Positions 15,044-23,625 of a DNA stretch of 39,987 nt are shown here, in pieces. The notes under the pieces were generated by a model. It ran no database searches, had not been told where the DNA came from, and saw only the letters and a program-made list of their open reading frames with translations. Position 1 is the first letter of the stretch; every line of letters begins with the position of its first letter. Source of the stretch: Phycisphaerales bacterium (lineage in GTDB: Bacteria > Planctomycetota > Phycisphaerae > WQYP01); NCBI GenBank assembly GCA_009781185.1, contig WQYP01000019.1, positions 1-39,987 of the forward strand. Direction: 5' to 3'. Position numbers and translations under genes: made by a program.

Positions 15044-16605
15044 AACGGTTCCTCCAGCAAACGTTCAGGCGTGATCACTTTCGCCACGCTCACCATCGTG
15101 CCGCCATCTCTTTCGGCGGCTTGTGCAAAACTGAAATAATGTTCGCCGTTGGAACTGCTGCCGGAACAGCCCGGCTGGAAAGTTTCCACCGTCTTCCAGG
15201 AGCCTGCCACGACGCCGAAACGAACGCTCGCCAATTTCAGCATGCGTGGAAGCGTTGCGGCGATGCCTGCCACAAACGGCCCATCATCCATTTCGGGCAC
15301 GCTGACAGCAGAACCACCAGCCGAGCTCCCAACTGAAGCTATTTCCCACTGCGTCGCAACATCGTGATAGGAAACTCCTGGCGGAGGAGTAACACGTATG
15401 GCGATCTCGTAGGCTTGCTGCTCAGTATTTTCATAGACCGTACCATTCAGTTTCTCATAGGGCCGTTGGGCCAACGGCGAACCGTCAGGCCGCCACCATG
15501 GCTTACCCGCCGAAGGATTTTCCGAAACGCCAAGCAACTCGACGACAACGCCATTGGACAGGGTTCTGTTCCACGGCTCGGACATGGCTGGTTGCGATTG
15601 GGCGGCGCTGACGCCGGATAGCGACTCTACGATGCTCATGGTCGGCAGATACAGGGTCTGCACCGTCAGCGAAGGTAAAGACGTTCCGGAGCATTTGAAA
15701 AACACCATGAAGCGCGGCGTCACAAACACCAAAAAACACGGCAGTATGATCATCGCAAGTATATGAATACATGCGAAGCGAATCGCGCTGGGCAAAGAAG
15801 ATTTTTGCATTTGTTTTTGCTGAGCATTTACTGATGCGGGCAAAACTGGCGGAACAGGCGTCACGGGCGGACACGGACCGGCTGGCGGCGTCAGGAGGAT
15901 CGTTTCCACCACCGTTTTGACTTCGCTGGCCTGCTGATAACGCCGCTGCGGCTCTTTCTCCAACGCCCGCAGCACCACCTCATCCAGACGCACATCGATC
16001 CGCACACGCTGCGACGGCGGAGTGATCGTCTCCTGCGGCAACTGCCCCGTGAGCATCTGATAAAACACCACGCCCAGCGAATAAATATCCGCCCGATGAT
16101 CCACCTCAGCGGGGGTTTCGAATTGCTCGGGGGCCATATAGTGCGGAGTGCCCATGATTTTTTCGACTTCCGTTTGACGATCATCAGAGCCGCAACCGTC
16201 AGGGAGCGACTGGCTCGGTATCTGTGTTGTCGCACGGTCGCTCCCTGACGGTCGCGGCTCTGAAGCGATTCGCCCCATCAGCTTCGCCAATCCAAAATTC
16301 GCAATTTTCACTTCCCCCTGCCGATTGAGCAGAATATTTTCCGGCTTAATATCGCGATGCACCACGCCGCGATCATGAGCATATTGCAGCGCCTCACAAA
16401 TCTGCGTCACGATGGCCAATGCTTCTTTGGGCGCAATTTGCCCGGCATCCAGCAACCCGCGTAAAGACATGCCATCGACATATTCCATAATAAAAAAGCA
16501 AACCCCCTGGCGTTGGCCGAACTCGTAGAGTGCCACGATGTGTGGGTGGTTCAACCGCGTAGCCGCAAAACGTGCAGGAGATGGTAAAACACGGGAACTG
16601 CTCAT
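15040..16605 (-). CDS. N-terminally truncated Ser/Thr pseudokinase with extracytoplasmic domain
   Basis: The 521 residues begin in the middle of the kinase fold at the alpha-C/beta-4 junction (FAATRLNHPHIVALYEFG). The Gly-rich loop and the ATP-anchoring Lys are missing. VVHRDIKPEN (81-90) is intact, but the DFG motif reads NFG (N103), removing the Mg-binding Asp. A family-C palindrome is translated in the activation segment (about residues 116-140), before GTPHYMAPEQ and HRADIYSLGVVFYQML. A Pro-rich linker, one membrane segment (about 260-290) and an external domain with LSNGVVVELLGV and WWRPDG, typical of planctomycete kinases, follow. It is thus very unlikely to phosphorylate; it may be a decaying gene or a pseudokinase sensor. 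A family-B repeat lies right upstream of its start, probably at the deletion point. Confidence 0.85.
   Translation of the reverse strand: MSSSRVLPSPARFAATRLNHPHIVALYEFGQRQGVCFFIMEYVDGMSLRGLLDAGQIAPKEALAIVTQICEALQYAHDRGVVHRDIKPENILLNRQGEVKIANFGLAKLMGRIASEPRPSGSDRATTQIPSQSLPDGCGSDDRQTEVEKIMGTPHYMAPEQFETPAEVDHRADIYSLGVVFYQMLTGQLPQETITPPSQRVRIDVRLDEVVLRALEKEPQRRYQQASEVKTVVETILLTPPAGPCPPVTPVPPVLPASVNAQQKQMQKSSLPSAIRFACIHILAMIILPCFLVFVTPRFMVFFKCSGTSLPSLTVQTLYLPTMSIVESLSGVSAAQSQPAMSEPWNRTLSNGVVVELLGVSENPSAGKPWWRPDGSPLAQRPYEKLNGTVYENTEQQAYEIAIRVTPPPGVSYHDVATQWEIASVGSSAGGSAVSVPEMDDGPFVAGIAATLPRMLKLASVRFGVVAGSWKTVETFQPGCSGSSSNGEHYFSFAQAAERDGGTMVSVAKVITPERLLEEPL
16186..16261. repeat. Palindromic repeat family C, in frame inside the kinase gene
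   Basis: The arms (16186-16209 and 16238-16261) carry CCGTCAGGGAGCGA and its inverse and flank a 28-nt loop. Outer ends AGAGCCGC/GCGGCTCT match those of family B, so the two families share borders. A second complete copy lies at 24590-24660 and a half copy at 34535-34560. Confidence 0.85.
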
Positions 16606-16615
16606 TTCACCTCAC

Positions 16616-16671
16616 AGAGCCGCAATCGTAAGATTGCGGTTATCGTTTCGCAATCTTACGATTGCGGCTCT
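16616..16671. repeat. Palindromic repeat family B, complete copy
   Basis: Two perfectly complementary 23-base arms, starting AGAGCCGCAATCGTAAG and ending CTTACGATTGCGGCTCT, enclose a 10-nt loop (GTTATCGTTT). It lies between the truncated kinase and the divergent gene at 16701. Related copies are at 10882, 14729, 22663 and 33412. Confidence 0.92.
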
Positions 16672-16700
16672 GATGGTTTCTCTCTTCCATGAGGTGGCCG

Positions 16701-16940
16701 ATGTCTACGATTCCCGTGAAGCCGATGAGTGCTCGCGAAGTGCTGGATGCCTATTTTCTCGAAACGCGTGCGAAGCTGATCGAGGTCGCTGCGAATCTGG
16801 ACCGTGTGGACCGAGCGCCGCAGTTCGTGGAAATTCAGGAGGATGCACGATTGCGGTTCATCCACGATGCGATGGCAATCCTCCAGTCGTCTCAGCCGAA
16901 CCGTGCCGAGCTGATCCTGAAACTTTATTCCAAAGGTTGA
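16701..16940 (+). CDS. Conserved hypothetical protein upstream of cysS (79 aa)
   Basis: The sequence SAREVLDAYFLETRAKLIEVAANLDRVDRA, with RFIHDAMAILQSSQPNRAELILKLYS, fits a small helical family that I recall as common in planctomycetes (VLDxYFLExRAKLLxIAAxLDRxDR); function is unknown. GAGGTGG sits 3 bases before the ATG at 16701. It ends 6 bases before cysS, so the two probably form an operon. Confidence 0.75.
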   Translation: MSTIPVKPMSAREVLDAYFLETRAKLIEVAANLDRVDRAPQFVEIQEDARLRFIHDAMAILQSSQPNRAELILKLYSKG

Positions 16941-16946
16941 TCGAAC

Positions 16947-18539
16947 ATGCCTACACGTTTTTATAACACACTTGCTCACGAGTTGCAGGACTTTGTGCCG
17001 CTGATCAGCGGACCCAGTGCGGCCGAGCCGCTTCAAGGCGCCACCGTGAAAATGTACACCTGCGGCCCGACGGTCTACGACTTCGCACACATCGGCAATT
17101 TCCGAGCCTTCCTCTTCGCCGACGTCCTGCGTCGGTACCTGGAATTCCGCGGCGCCGCCGTCCGACAGGTGATGAACATGACCGACGTCGGCCACATGAC
17201 CGACGACGCCGTCGCCGACGCCCGCGGCCGAGACAAAATGGAAATCGCCGGCGAAAAACTCAAGGAAGCCAAAAAGCAGGGCAACGCCCAGGTTGAAAAT
17301 CCCGACGATCCCTACCAAGTGGCTCAGTATTTCGTGGATGCCTTCCTTGAAGACGCCCGAGCACTGCAAGTGGAAATCGTATCGGACTACGACCGCGCAT
17401 CTGCAGTCGACAAAGACAAACTCATGCCTCGTCCGACACGCTTCATCACCCCGTTCATCCAGATGATTGAAACACTGATCCAAAACAACCACGCCTACCT
17501 CGGCACCGACGGCGTCGTCTACTACAACGTCGCCAGTTTCCCGCAATACGGCCAACTCTCCGGCAATTCGATCGAACAACTCTCCCACGGCGCCGGCGGC
17601 CGCACCGCCGAACACGCCGCCAAAAAACACCCCGCCGACTTCTTCCTCTGGAAGCCCGACCCGCGACATTTGATGCGATGGAATTCCCCCTGGGGCGAAG
17701 GCTACCCCGGCTGGCACATCGAATGCTCCTCCATGGCCACCACTCTCCTTGGCCCATCCATCGACATCCATACAGGTGGCGAAGACAACATCTTCCCCCA
17801 CCACGAATGCGAAATCGCCCAATCCGAAGCCGCCACCGGCAAACCCTTCTCGCAGTTCTGGATGCACACTCGCCACCTGATGGTCGACGGCGCTAAAATG
17901 TCCAAAAGCAAAGGCAATTTTTACACTATCCGCGACCTCGTCGCCAAAGGCTACGATCCGCTGGCCATCCGCTTATCGCTGATTAACACGCGTTATCGCG
18001 AAGCGATGAATTTCCAACTCACCGGCTTGCACGAAGCCGCCAGCGCCGTCACATCGCTACGAGACCTCGCCGAAAAGTTACAACATTCACTAGCCCCCGG
18101 CTCTGCCGGGGATTCGGACGGTGTGTCGGAACCCGATCAGGCAAGCGACCAGAAAATGCTCGCCGAATTTACCAAAGCCATGGACGACGACCTGAACATT
18201 GCCGCCGCTCTCGCCGCGGTATTCACCTGGGCCACCCCGCTGAACAAACAGAAAAAACGAACTCCTCCGCAGGCCCAATCCGCCCTCGCCGCCCTCAAAA
18301 AAATCGACCACGTACTGGCCGTCGTCTTCGCCCCGCTCCGCCCCTTGGACGCTGAAACCACCGCCAAAGTCGAATCCCTCATGTCCCAGCGAGCCCAGGC
18401 CCGCATCGCAAAAGACTGGCCAAAATCCGACGACCTGCGAGCCCAACTCGCCGCCCTCGGCGTGGAAGTAAAAGACACCCCCACCGCCAGCACTTGGCGC
18501 CCACGCCTCGCACCAGCTACGCATCAAATCTTTATCTGA
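16947..18539 (+). CDS. cysS: Cysteinyl-tRNA synthetase
   Basis: This class I synthetase charges tRNA-Cys. The 530 residues show YTCGPTVYDFAHIGNFRAFLFADVL (HIGH signature as HIGN), the zinc ligands in TCGP, WHIECSS and HHECEIAQSE, and KMSKSKGNF (KMSKS loop, about residue 319). The C-terminal GVEVKDTPTASTW is the usual end of the family, after which about 14 extra residues follow. At about residues 382-395 a family-A palindrome encodes LAPGSAGD in frame, in the loop between the anticodon-binding helical bundle segments. The length exceeds the usual ~460-490, mostly through such loop additions. Confidence 0.95.
   Translation: MPTRFYNTLAHELQDFVPLISGPSAAEPLQGATVKMYTCGPTVYDFAHIGNFRAFLFADVLRRYLEFRGAAVRQVMNMTDVGHMTDDAVADARGRDKMEIAGEKLKEAKKQGNAQVENPDDPYQVAQYFVDAFLEDARALQVEIVSDYDRASAVDKDKLMPRPTRFITPFIQMIETLIQNNHAYLGTDGVVYYNVASFPQYGQLSGNSIEQLSHGAGGRTAEHAAKKHPADFFLWKPDPRHLMRWNSPWGEGYPGWHIECSSMATTLLGPSIDIHTGGEDNIFPHHECEIAQSEAATGKPFSQFWMHTRHLMVDGAKMSKSKGNFYTIRDLVAKGYDPLAIRLSLINTRYREAMNFQLTGLHEAASAVTSLRDLAEKLQHSLAPGSAGDSDGVSEPDQASDQKMLAEFTKAMDDDLNIAAALAAVFTWATPLNKQKKRTPPQAQSALAALKKIDHVLAVVFAPLRPLDAETTAKVESLMSQRAQARIAKDWPKSDDLRAQLAALGVEVKDTPTASTWRPRLAPATHQIFI
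18092..18113. repeat. Palindromic repeat family A, in frame inside cysS
   Basis: AGCCCCCGGCTCTGCCGGGG encodes LAPGSAG in the cysS frame, the same reading frame of the element as in ribE. Confidence 0.9.
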
Positions 18540-18768
18540 AGAATGTGTTACGCCATACACGAACATCATGAGAGGCACCCCAGCCAACACCCACGCGAAG
18601 GCCTCCGCCACGATCACCAGATTCGCCGCCCGGCACAACGTTGCGATATCTTTTCGCCGCATCCAACATGCTCGCATGGCGAATTTCTGCCACTGCATCT
18701 GAATTGCCAGCCATATAGAAAATGCTGTTGATGAGTGGTACTATCATCGGCTCGTTTTTGTGCCGGAG

Positions 18769-19812
18769 ATGACTGCTGTGTCCACTTCCACGATCGATCT
18801 GGGAATCCTCAATGATCCGCGGCGGCTTGCGGCGAGGCGGGCGGGGATGGAGAAGCTGCAGGGGGTTTTTGAGGGTAAGAATGTTGGGAGGGTACCGGAA
18901 ATTAATGGATATGCGGGGGTAGCTCGTACAAGTATTTTGCAGGATCACCGGCAGTGGATGGATGAGGTACTGGCAGATTTGGCAAGGCATGCGGATTTGA
19001 TCTTGGATGCGGAAGTAGGGGGAGTGTTTCGGCCGTTGGTGATTCGGCCACGAATTTATATGGTTCATTTTATCGATGCGATTCTGGGAGCGGAGGTTTA
19101 TGATCTCGATGGAACGTTGAATTGGCAGGCGCGTGTGCTGGAGGGGCCGGTGGGAACGCTGCGGCCGCCGGAATTGGAAAAATGTCCGACCTGGCGGTTG
19201 GCGAAAGAAGTGGTGCGGGATTTTCTTTCTCGCAAGCTGGCGCTGCCGTTTTTGGAAATGCCCACGCTCAGCAGTCCGCTGAATATTGCGATGAATTTAT
19301 ATGGCGAAGCGTTTTTGATGGCGATGATAGAAGATCCGGATGCGGCGCGGCGTGATCTGCGGGTGATTACGGATCTGATTGTAACGCTGCATCGGTGGTA
19401 CATCGCGAATGTGCCGTCGATTCAGCTTCAACCGGTGGCGACGCCGCATCGCTGTCAGCCGCCTGGGTTTGGACAAATTTGTGGGTGCAGTACGCATCTG
19501 TTGTCGGGGAAGCAATATGCGGAGTTTATTGAGCCGTTGGATGAGGAGATTTTGGCGGTGCATCCGCGTGGCGGGATGATCCATCTCTGTGGCAAGCATA
19601 CGCAGCAGATAGAGTCGTTTCGCCGGATGCGGAGTCTGCGGGCGTTACAGGTGAATAACGATGCGGCGGCGGATTTGGCGGAATATTTTGCGGGGACGCG
19701 GGAGGATCAAGTGATGTATGCATGTTTGTTTGATGGGATGCCGCTGGAACGGGTGATGGAGATCACCGGCGGGCGGCGGGTGGTGGTTTATGATGGCGGG
19801 CATGATATTTGA
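18769..19812 (+). CDS. Uroporphyrinogen decarboxylase-like protein
   Basis: This 347-residue protein has a URO-D-like layout: VEANxG-type core segments are replaced here by PEINGYAGVARTS, FGQICGCSTHLLSGKQYAEFIEPLDEEILAVHPRGGMIHLCGKHTQQI and LRALQVNNDAAADLAEYF. The HLCGKH motif resembles the Cys/His region of cobalamin-dependent methyltransferases of the superfamily. The reaction is unknown. GTG at 18760 is an alternative start. Codon use here is less GC-rich than in the preceding cysS. The 229-bp spacer upstream holds no convincing gene; a hydrophobic minus-strand frame exists there but lacks support. Confidence 0.7.
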   Translation: MTAVSTSTIDLGILNDPRRLAARRAGMEKLQGVFEGKNVGRVPEINGYAGVARTSILQDHRQWMDEVLADLARHADLILDAEVGGVFRPLVIRPRIYMVHFIDAILGAEVYDLDGTLNWQARVLEGPVGTLRPPELEKCPTWRLAKEVVRDFLSRKLALPFLEMPTLSSPLNIAMNLYGEAFLMAMIEDPDAARRDLRVITDLIVTLHRWYIANVPSIQLQPVATPHRCQPPGFGQICGCSTHLLSGKQYAEFIEPLDEEILAVHPRGGMIHLCGKHTQQIESFRRMRSLRALQVNNDAAADLAEYFAGTREDQVMYACLFDGMPLERVMEITGGRRVVVYDGGHDI

Positions 19813-19878
19813 ATCTATAGTAGTATTTTTATCTACATACATCCATTAAAAATGGATATGGTGTTGGTAAGGGGTTAT

Positions 19879-19991
19879 TAGAGCATTTTTCATGTGGTCG
19901 TGGCGTGATGACATGCGCAGGAAGCGAGAGCCAAAGCCCCGCATTGCCATGCGGGGCTCCAAAACGCTACGGGCGAGTGAAAAATGCTCTA
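19879..19991 (+). mobile_element. MITE copy 3
   Basis: It has perfect 14-bp terminal inverted repeats (TAGAGCATTTTTCA) and the same body as copies 1 and 2. It lies in the spacer between the convergent URO-D-like and aspartic protease genes, with no gene damage visible. Confidence 0.9.
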
Positions 19992-20076
19992 AGATTTGCG
20001 GGTTTGGTACTGGCGTTGGTTATCTCGAATTGCTGTTGAGCGGTTCGCGACGCAGCAAGCTACTGCCGCAGCCATT

Positions 20077-21051
20077 TCACGGCGCACTTGGGCCGTCACA
20101 CGGAATCCAAAGCGTCTCGTGGTGAGGGTCGAAGACCATGACCCATCTTTTCAAAGTTATCATCCCAACGATGGCGCAATTCCGTGGGCTCGATATCCAT
20201 CCGACCACTGGCTCATGGAACACTTTGCTGCCGATTTTGACATCGCCGTCTAATAGGGTGAGCTCCATGTCATCAGAACCGCTTTCTGTATCTATTTGAA
20301 ATTGTATCCCAGCCGGTTGCGGTTGTTCCGATTTTGGTATCCAGGATTTCGGCAACAAAAACGACGGCCCTACCGAGCAATCGGTATCGATGGTGGTATC
20401 CATACCGGTATCGATGATGGCGTCCACCAGGCGAGCGGGGCTTCCCTTCCTGCCTTCAATGGACATTTTAATGAACGGTATCCCGTCGCGGATATGCATG
20501 GACACTGGTATCCCAAGGTTTTCACGGACCTGTTGAGAGTCGTCGTTGTGGATAATGAACTGCTGTCGTTTCCCATCAAATGTCCATGTTCGATCACGAA
20601 AGGCGGCATAGCCCAAAATTCCACACACCGGCTCACCATCGGGGGGCTTCTCCCCTACCACGTCCTTCATCACGCCGACCATCATATCGCGAATCTCGGC
20701 GTTTCCCAGTCGCATGTGCGCTACTTTCGCGGCCCAGTCCACGTTTACCTTCTTAGACAAAGTCGACAATACTCCGTTACACCGATATTTGGGTACTTGC
20801 AGCAGTTCCGCCAACTTGGGTGTGATCGTGATGATCGTGGAGCCAGTATCGAGCAGGAATTTGAACGGGCCCTTGCCGTTCACCCATACGTCCACCAGAC
20901 AACGATTTTTATCGATTTGGAAAGGTACCACCACGTTCACCCCGCCGGGCGCAAAAACGCGTGGATACCACTTGTTCGTCGAGATCGAACATCCAAACCC
21001 AATAGCAGCAAAGGCGAGAAGGATCAAAACGTGGAAATCTGATTTTTGCAT
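20077..21051 (-). CDS. Retropepsin-like aspartic protease, lipoprotein
   Basis: The 324-residue protein starts with a lipoprotein-like signal (LILLAFAAIGFGC, Cys at 21). It has two aspartic protease motifs in one chain: FLLDTGSTI (D68) and AIIDTGMDT (D214), about 146 residues apart. Each lies in a beta-rich lobe followed by ILGYAAF or IVGMITLKRW, the hydrophobic-hydrophobic-Gly element of the fold. This matches a single-chain, pseudo-dimeric retropepsin-like enzyme acting outside the cytoplasm. A good AAAGGA precedes the ATG. No partner gene is evident, as both neighbours point towards or away from it separately. Confidence 0.8.
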   Translation of the reverse strand: MQKSDFHVLILLAFAAIGFGCSISTNKWYPRVFAPGGVNVVVPFQIDKNRCLVDVWVNGKGPFKFLLDTGSTIITITPKLAELLQVPKYRCNGVLSTLSKKVNVDWAAKVAHMRLGNAEIRDMMVGVMKDVVGEKPPDGEPVCGILGYAAFRDRTWTFDGKRQQFIIHNDDSQQVRENLGIPVSMHIRDGIPFIKMSIEGRKGSPARLVDAIIDTGMDTTIDTDCSVGPSFLLPKSWIPKSEQPQPAGIQFQIDTESGSDDMELTLLDGDVKIGSKVFHEPVVGWISSPRNCAIVGMITLKRWVMVFDPHHETLWIPCDGPSAP

Positions 21052-21104
21052 ACCATTTTTCCTTTTGAGCTTCTCCTTCTATTTTAACACACGTGCTGAA
21101 TGAC

Positions 21105-21172
21105 ACGAGTGGCAAAGCCCTGCATTACCATGCGGGGCTCCACTCCGCAAAGCGGGGTCGCTACGAATAGGC
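21105..21172. repeat. Mixed palindromic repeat between protease and sulfatase
   Basis: It combines a hairpin like the MITE core (GCCCTGCATTACCATGCGGGGC, 22 bases long, at 21118-21143) with a second hairpin CCGCAAAGCGGGG and then TCGCTACGAATAGGCTCTTA reaching the sulfatase stop. A related 3' element follows dnaN at 28243-28288. Pieces of it (TAGCGACCCCGCTTTGCGGG) recur at 26559 and 30828. Confidence 0.65.
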
Positions 21173-21174
21173 TC

Positions 21175-22635
21175 TTAGTTCAATAGATCGTTCATGAAGG
21201 CGCTTAGCAGGGTGCTGCGGAGTTGGCTGATTTGGGGGGCGAGTGAGGGGGTGTTGATGACGTTGTTGAATTCGTGGGGATCGGTGAGCAGATCGTAAGC
21301 TTCGCAAAGTTCGAGGTCAGGGGGGCGGCGGCATTGGGTGTATTTGTAGCGGCCGTCGGAGATGGTGAGGAGGCCTTCGCTTTCGGCGAGGATGTAAGGG
21401 TGGCCGCCGTCGGTGAGGCTTTGGCGCAGGTCGCGGCCGTCGGTGAGTTGCGGAATTGGGGCGCCGGCGACGGTCAGGCAGGTGGGGAGGAGGTCGGTCA
21501 GGCGGACGAGAGCGTTGGAGTGTTGAGGGATGTTTTTGCTTTGGCCGGGGAATTGGGCTAAGAGGGGGACGTTGAGGACATCTTCGTAGGCGCAGCCGTT
21601 TTTACCCCAGAGACGATGATTGCCGAGCATTTCGCCGTGATCGGTGGTGAAGAAGATCAGGAGGTTTTCGCCAAGGACAGCGCGAGCGCTGGCGATGATG
21701 GAGCCGACCCCGTCGTCGATCAGGGCGACGTTGGCGAGGTAAGCTTGGCGGAGTTGATTCCAGAAATCGTCGGAGTAGTTTTTGCAGGCTCGGTCGGGAG
21801 CCCAGATTCTTCCTTCAACGACAGGGAAGCGTGAGTCGCCGCCGTGGAAGGCAGCGGATTGAATTTTTGATTGATCGAATTCACCATCTTTGTAGATAAG
21901 TGGTGGGAGTTTTTGCATATCGACGCGGCTGTAGTAGGACTCTGGCGCGTCGAAGGGGAAATGCGGGCCGCAGAGGGAGACCCAGAGGAATTGTGGGGTG
22001 TTGTGGTTGTGGGTGTTGATGTATTCGACGGCTTTTCGGCTGATCCAGGCGTCGGGATGCCAATGGTCCGGAGCGGGGAATGGAAAAATACGGCGGTTTT
22101 CCTGCTTTTTCCACATCTGTTCACGATAAGCGGCAAGGTAGCCGGCGGCGTCCAGCTCGCGGCTGTAATCGTTCCAGAACCAAACGGAATTACTTTTGCC
22201 GTTGAGCAAATCGAGGTGGTTGAGGCCGAGGTTGAGGGTGTAATCTTCGACGTTCTCGCGGTCGATGGTCGCCTCGGGACGGGCGTCGTCGTAGGGGGCG
22301 GGTGTGTAGTGGCATTTACCGAAGTGGGCGGTGGTGTAACCGGCACGTTGGAGCTGGTTGTAAAGATTGGGCAATTTGGGGTCGAGTGGGCAGAGGCGGA
22401 AGTTGCTGTAAGCTCGGCTGTTGTGGGGGAACAGGCCGGTGAGCATCGAGCAGCGTGCGGGCAGGCAGAGAGGACTGGCAGTGTAAGCGCGGTCAAAGCG
22501 TGTACCCCCCTCTCTCGCAGCAATGGCGTCAATGTGCGGCGTGCGAACGGCGGCGCCGCCATAACAGCCCAGAACGTCCTTGCGTAATTGGTCGGTGGTA
22601 ATCAGGAGAATGTGCGGTTGGTTGGGAGTGGGCAT
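21175..22635 (-). CDS. Sulfatase (formylglycine-dependent family)
   Basis: The 486-residue protein shows ILLITTDQLRKDVLGCYGG (metal-binding DQ), and the sulfatase signature SPLCLPARCSMLTG, where C57 would be converted to formylglycine (CxPxR). GYTTAHFGKCHY, the metal site FFTTDHGEMLGNHRLWGKNG and YELLTDPHE-like C-terminal YDLLTDPHEFNN follow. It hydrolyses sulfate esters, probably of sulfated polysaccharides, a common planctomycete trait. The start at 22635 gives no signal peptide, so it may act in the cytoplasm on imported sugars; longer starts upstream run through a family-B repeat and are rejected. Confidence 0.92.
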   Translation of the reverse strand: MPTPNQPHILLITTDQLRKDVLGCYGGAAVRTPHIDAIAAREGGTRFDRAYTASPLCLPARCSMLTGLFPHNSRAYSNFRLCPLDPKLPNLYNQLQRAGYTTAHFGKCHYTPAPYDDARPEATIDRENVEDYTLNLGLNHLDLLNGKSNSVWFWNDYSRELDAAGYLAAYREQMWKKQENRRIFPFPAPDHWHPDAWISRKAVEYINTHNHNTPQFLWVSLCGPHFPFDAPESYYSRVDMQKLPPLIYKDGEFDQSKIQSAAFHGGDSRFPVVEGRIWAPDRACKNYSDDFWNQLRQAYLANVALIDDGVGSIIASARAVLGENLLIFFTTDHGEMLGNHRLWGKNGCAYEDVLNVPLLAQFPGQSKNIPQHSNALVRLTDLLPTCLTVAGAPIPQLTDGRDLRQSLTDGGHPYILAESEGLLTISDGRYKYTQCRRPPDLELCEAYDLLTDPHEFNNVINTPSLAPQISQLRSTLLSAFMNDLLN

Positions 22636-22662
22636 GGCAGAGGTCGTCCGAAAAATAAAACC

Positions 22663-22724
22663 ATCAGAGCCGCAATCGTAAGATTGCGAAGCGATCACCG
22701 CAATCTTGCGATTGCGGCTCCGAT
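22663..22724. repeat. Palindromic repeat family B, upstream of sulfatase
   Basis: ATCAGAGCCGCAATCGTAAG is followed by GATTGCG, a loop AAGCGATCAC, and an inverted arm with two changes. It lies 28 bases before the sulfatase ATG in the divergent sulfatase/rnc spacer. Confidence 0.9.
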
Positions 22725-22878
22725 GATTAATCGCTACATTTGAGGAGAGCCGCGGAGATGCGTTTGGCGGGCATCGCGAACCGCTGGAACTGTTGAGTAC
22801 AACGGCTCCAGCGCTTTGCGCTACCACGTGGAAGTCAAGCATTTGCCGGGGTACTGTCAACAGACCGGCAAGGTGAGC

Positions 22879-23625
22879 ATGGAAAACGAAGAACTTGTCC
22901 TGCGATGTGAAGAAGTGCTGGGATATCGGTTCATGAATCCCCAGCTTCTTAAAGAAGCCCTGACGCATGCGTCGATCGCCGACGATCGCCGGCATTCCAA
23001 CGAACGGCTGGAGTTTCTCGGCGATTCGGTGCTGGGACTGGTGGTCTGCCAGCGGCTGTTTGAATTATTCCCGCAATACCTGGAAGGCGATCTGACGAAG
23101 TTGAAATCCGCAGTGGTATCGCGGAGCACGTGTGCGTTGGTAGCCAATACGCTGGGATTGACGGAACTGATTTTTGTGGGCAGGGGAATGGTGGGGCGGC
23201 CCGAGCGGCCAAGCTCGCTGGCGGCAGGAGTGCTCGAATCGATCATTGCGGCAATCTATCTCGACAGTGGATTCGATGCGGCAAGGGTCTTTATCCTGAA
23301 GAACCTCGAGCCGTTCATCAGCCAGTATGCGGCAACAACGCATCAACAGAATTACAAGAGTCTGTTGCAGCAACATGCGCAGCAGGAAATGGGGGCGGCG
23401 CCGGTGTACGAGCTGGTGGACGAGAGAGGGCCGGACCATTCCAAACATTTCGAGGTGCGCGTGGTGGTCGGGGCACAGGTGTTTGGCAGTGCCTGGGGGG
23501 CGGCCAAGAAGCAGGCGGAGCAGAAAGCAGCGCAATTAGCGCTGGAGGAACTTGGCGTGCTGCCGCGAGAGGGAGCGGCGCCCGCGGGAGCGGAAAGCTT
23601 GGAAGAAGCCGTGAAAGAAGAGTAA
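22879..23625 (+). CDS. rnc: Ribonuclease III
   Basis: This endonuclease cuts double-stranded RNA in rRNA and mRNA processing. The 248-residue protein has the RNase III signature NERLEFLGDSVLG (41-53), with the acidic catalytic residues in E44/D49 positions and ESIIAAIYLDSG (about 119-130). A C-terminal dsRNA-binding domain follows (NYKSLLQQHAQQE...AAKKQAEQKAAQLALEEL). AAGGTGAG before ATG 22879 supports this start; the longer in-frame one would add unrelated residues. A heptamer hairpin begins at its stop codon. In a genome with so many long hairpins, RNase III would have many candidate substrates (inference). Confidence 0.94.
   Translation: MENEELVLRCEEVLGYRFMNPQLLKEALTHASIADDRRHSNERLEFLGDSVLGLVVCQRLFELFPQYLEGDLTKLKSAVVSRSTCALVANTLGLTELIFVGRGMVGRPERPSSLAAGVLESIIAAIYLDSGFDAARVFILKNLEPFISQYAATTHQQNYKSLLQQHAQQEMGAAPVYELVDERGPDHSKHFEVRVVVGAQVFGSAWGAAKKQAEQKAAQLALEELGVLPREGAAPAGAESLEEAVKEE

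Noticed and set aside
18540..18698. Hydrophobic minus-strand frame in the cysS/URO-D spacer
   Set aside because: It has no ribosome site and runs into the antisense of cysS; it could be a relic but there is not enough to call it.
22821..22836. CTACCACGTGGAAGTC as a third parS site
   Set aside because: Only the CCACGTGGAA core matches; about 11 of 16 positions agree, within chance for a window of this size.
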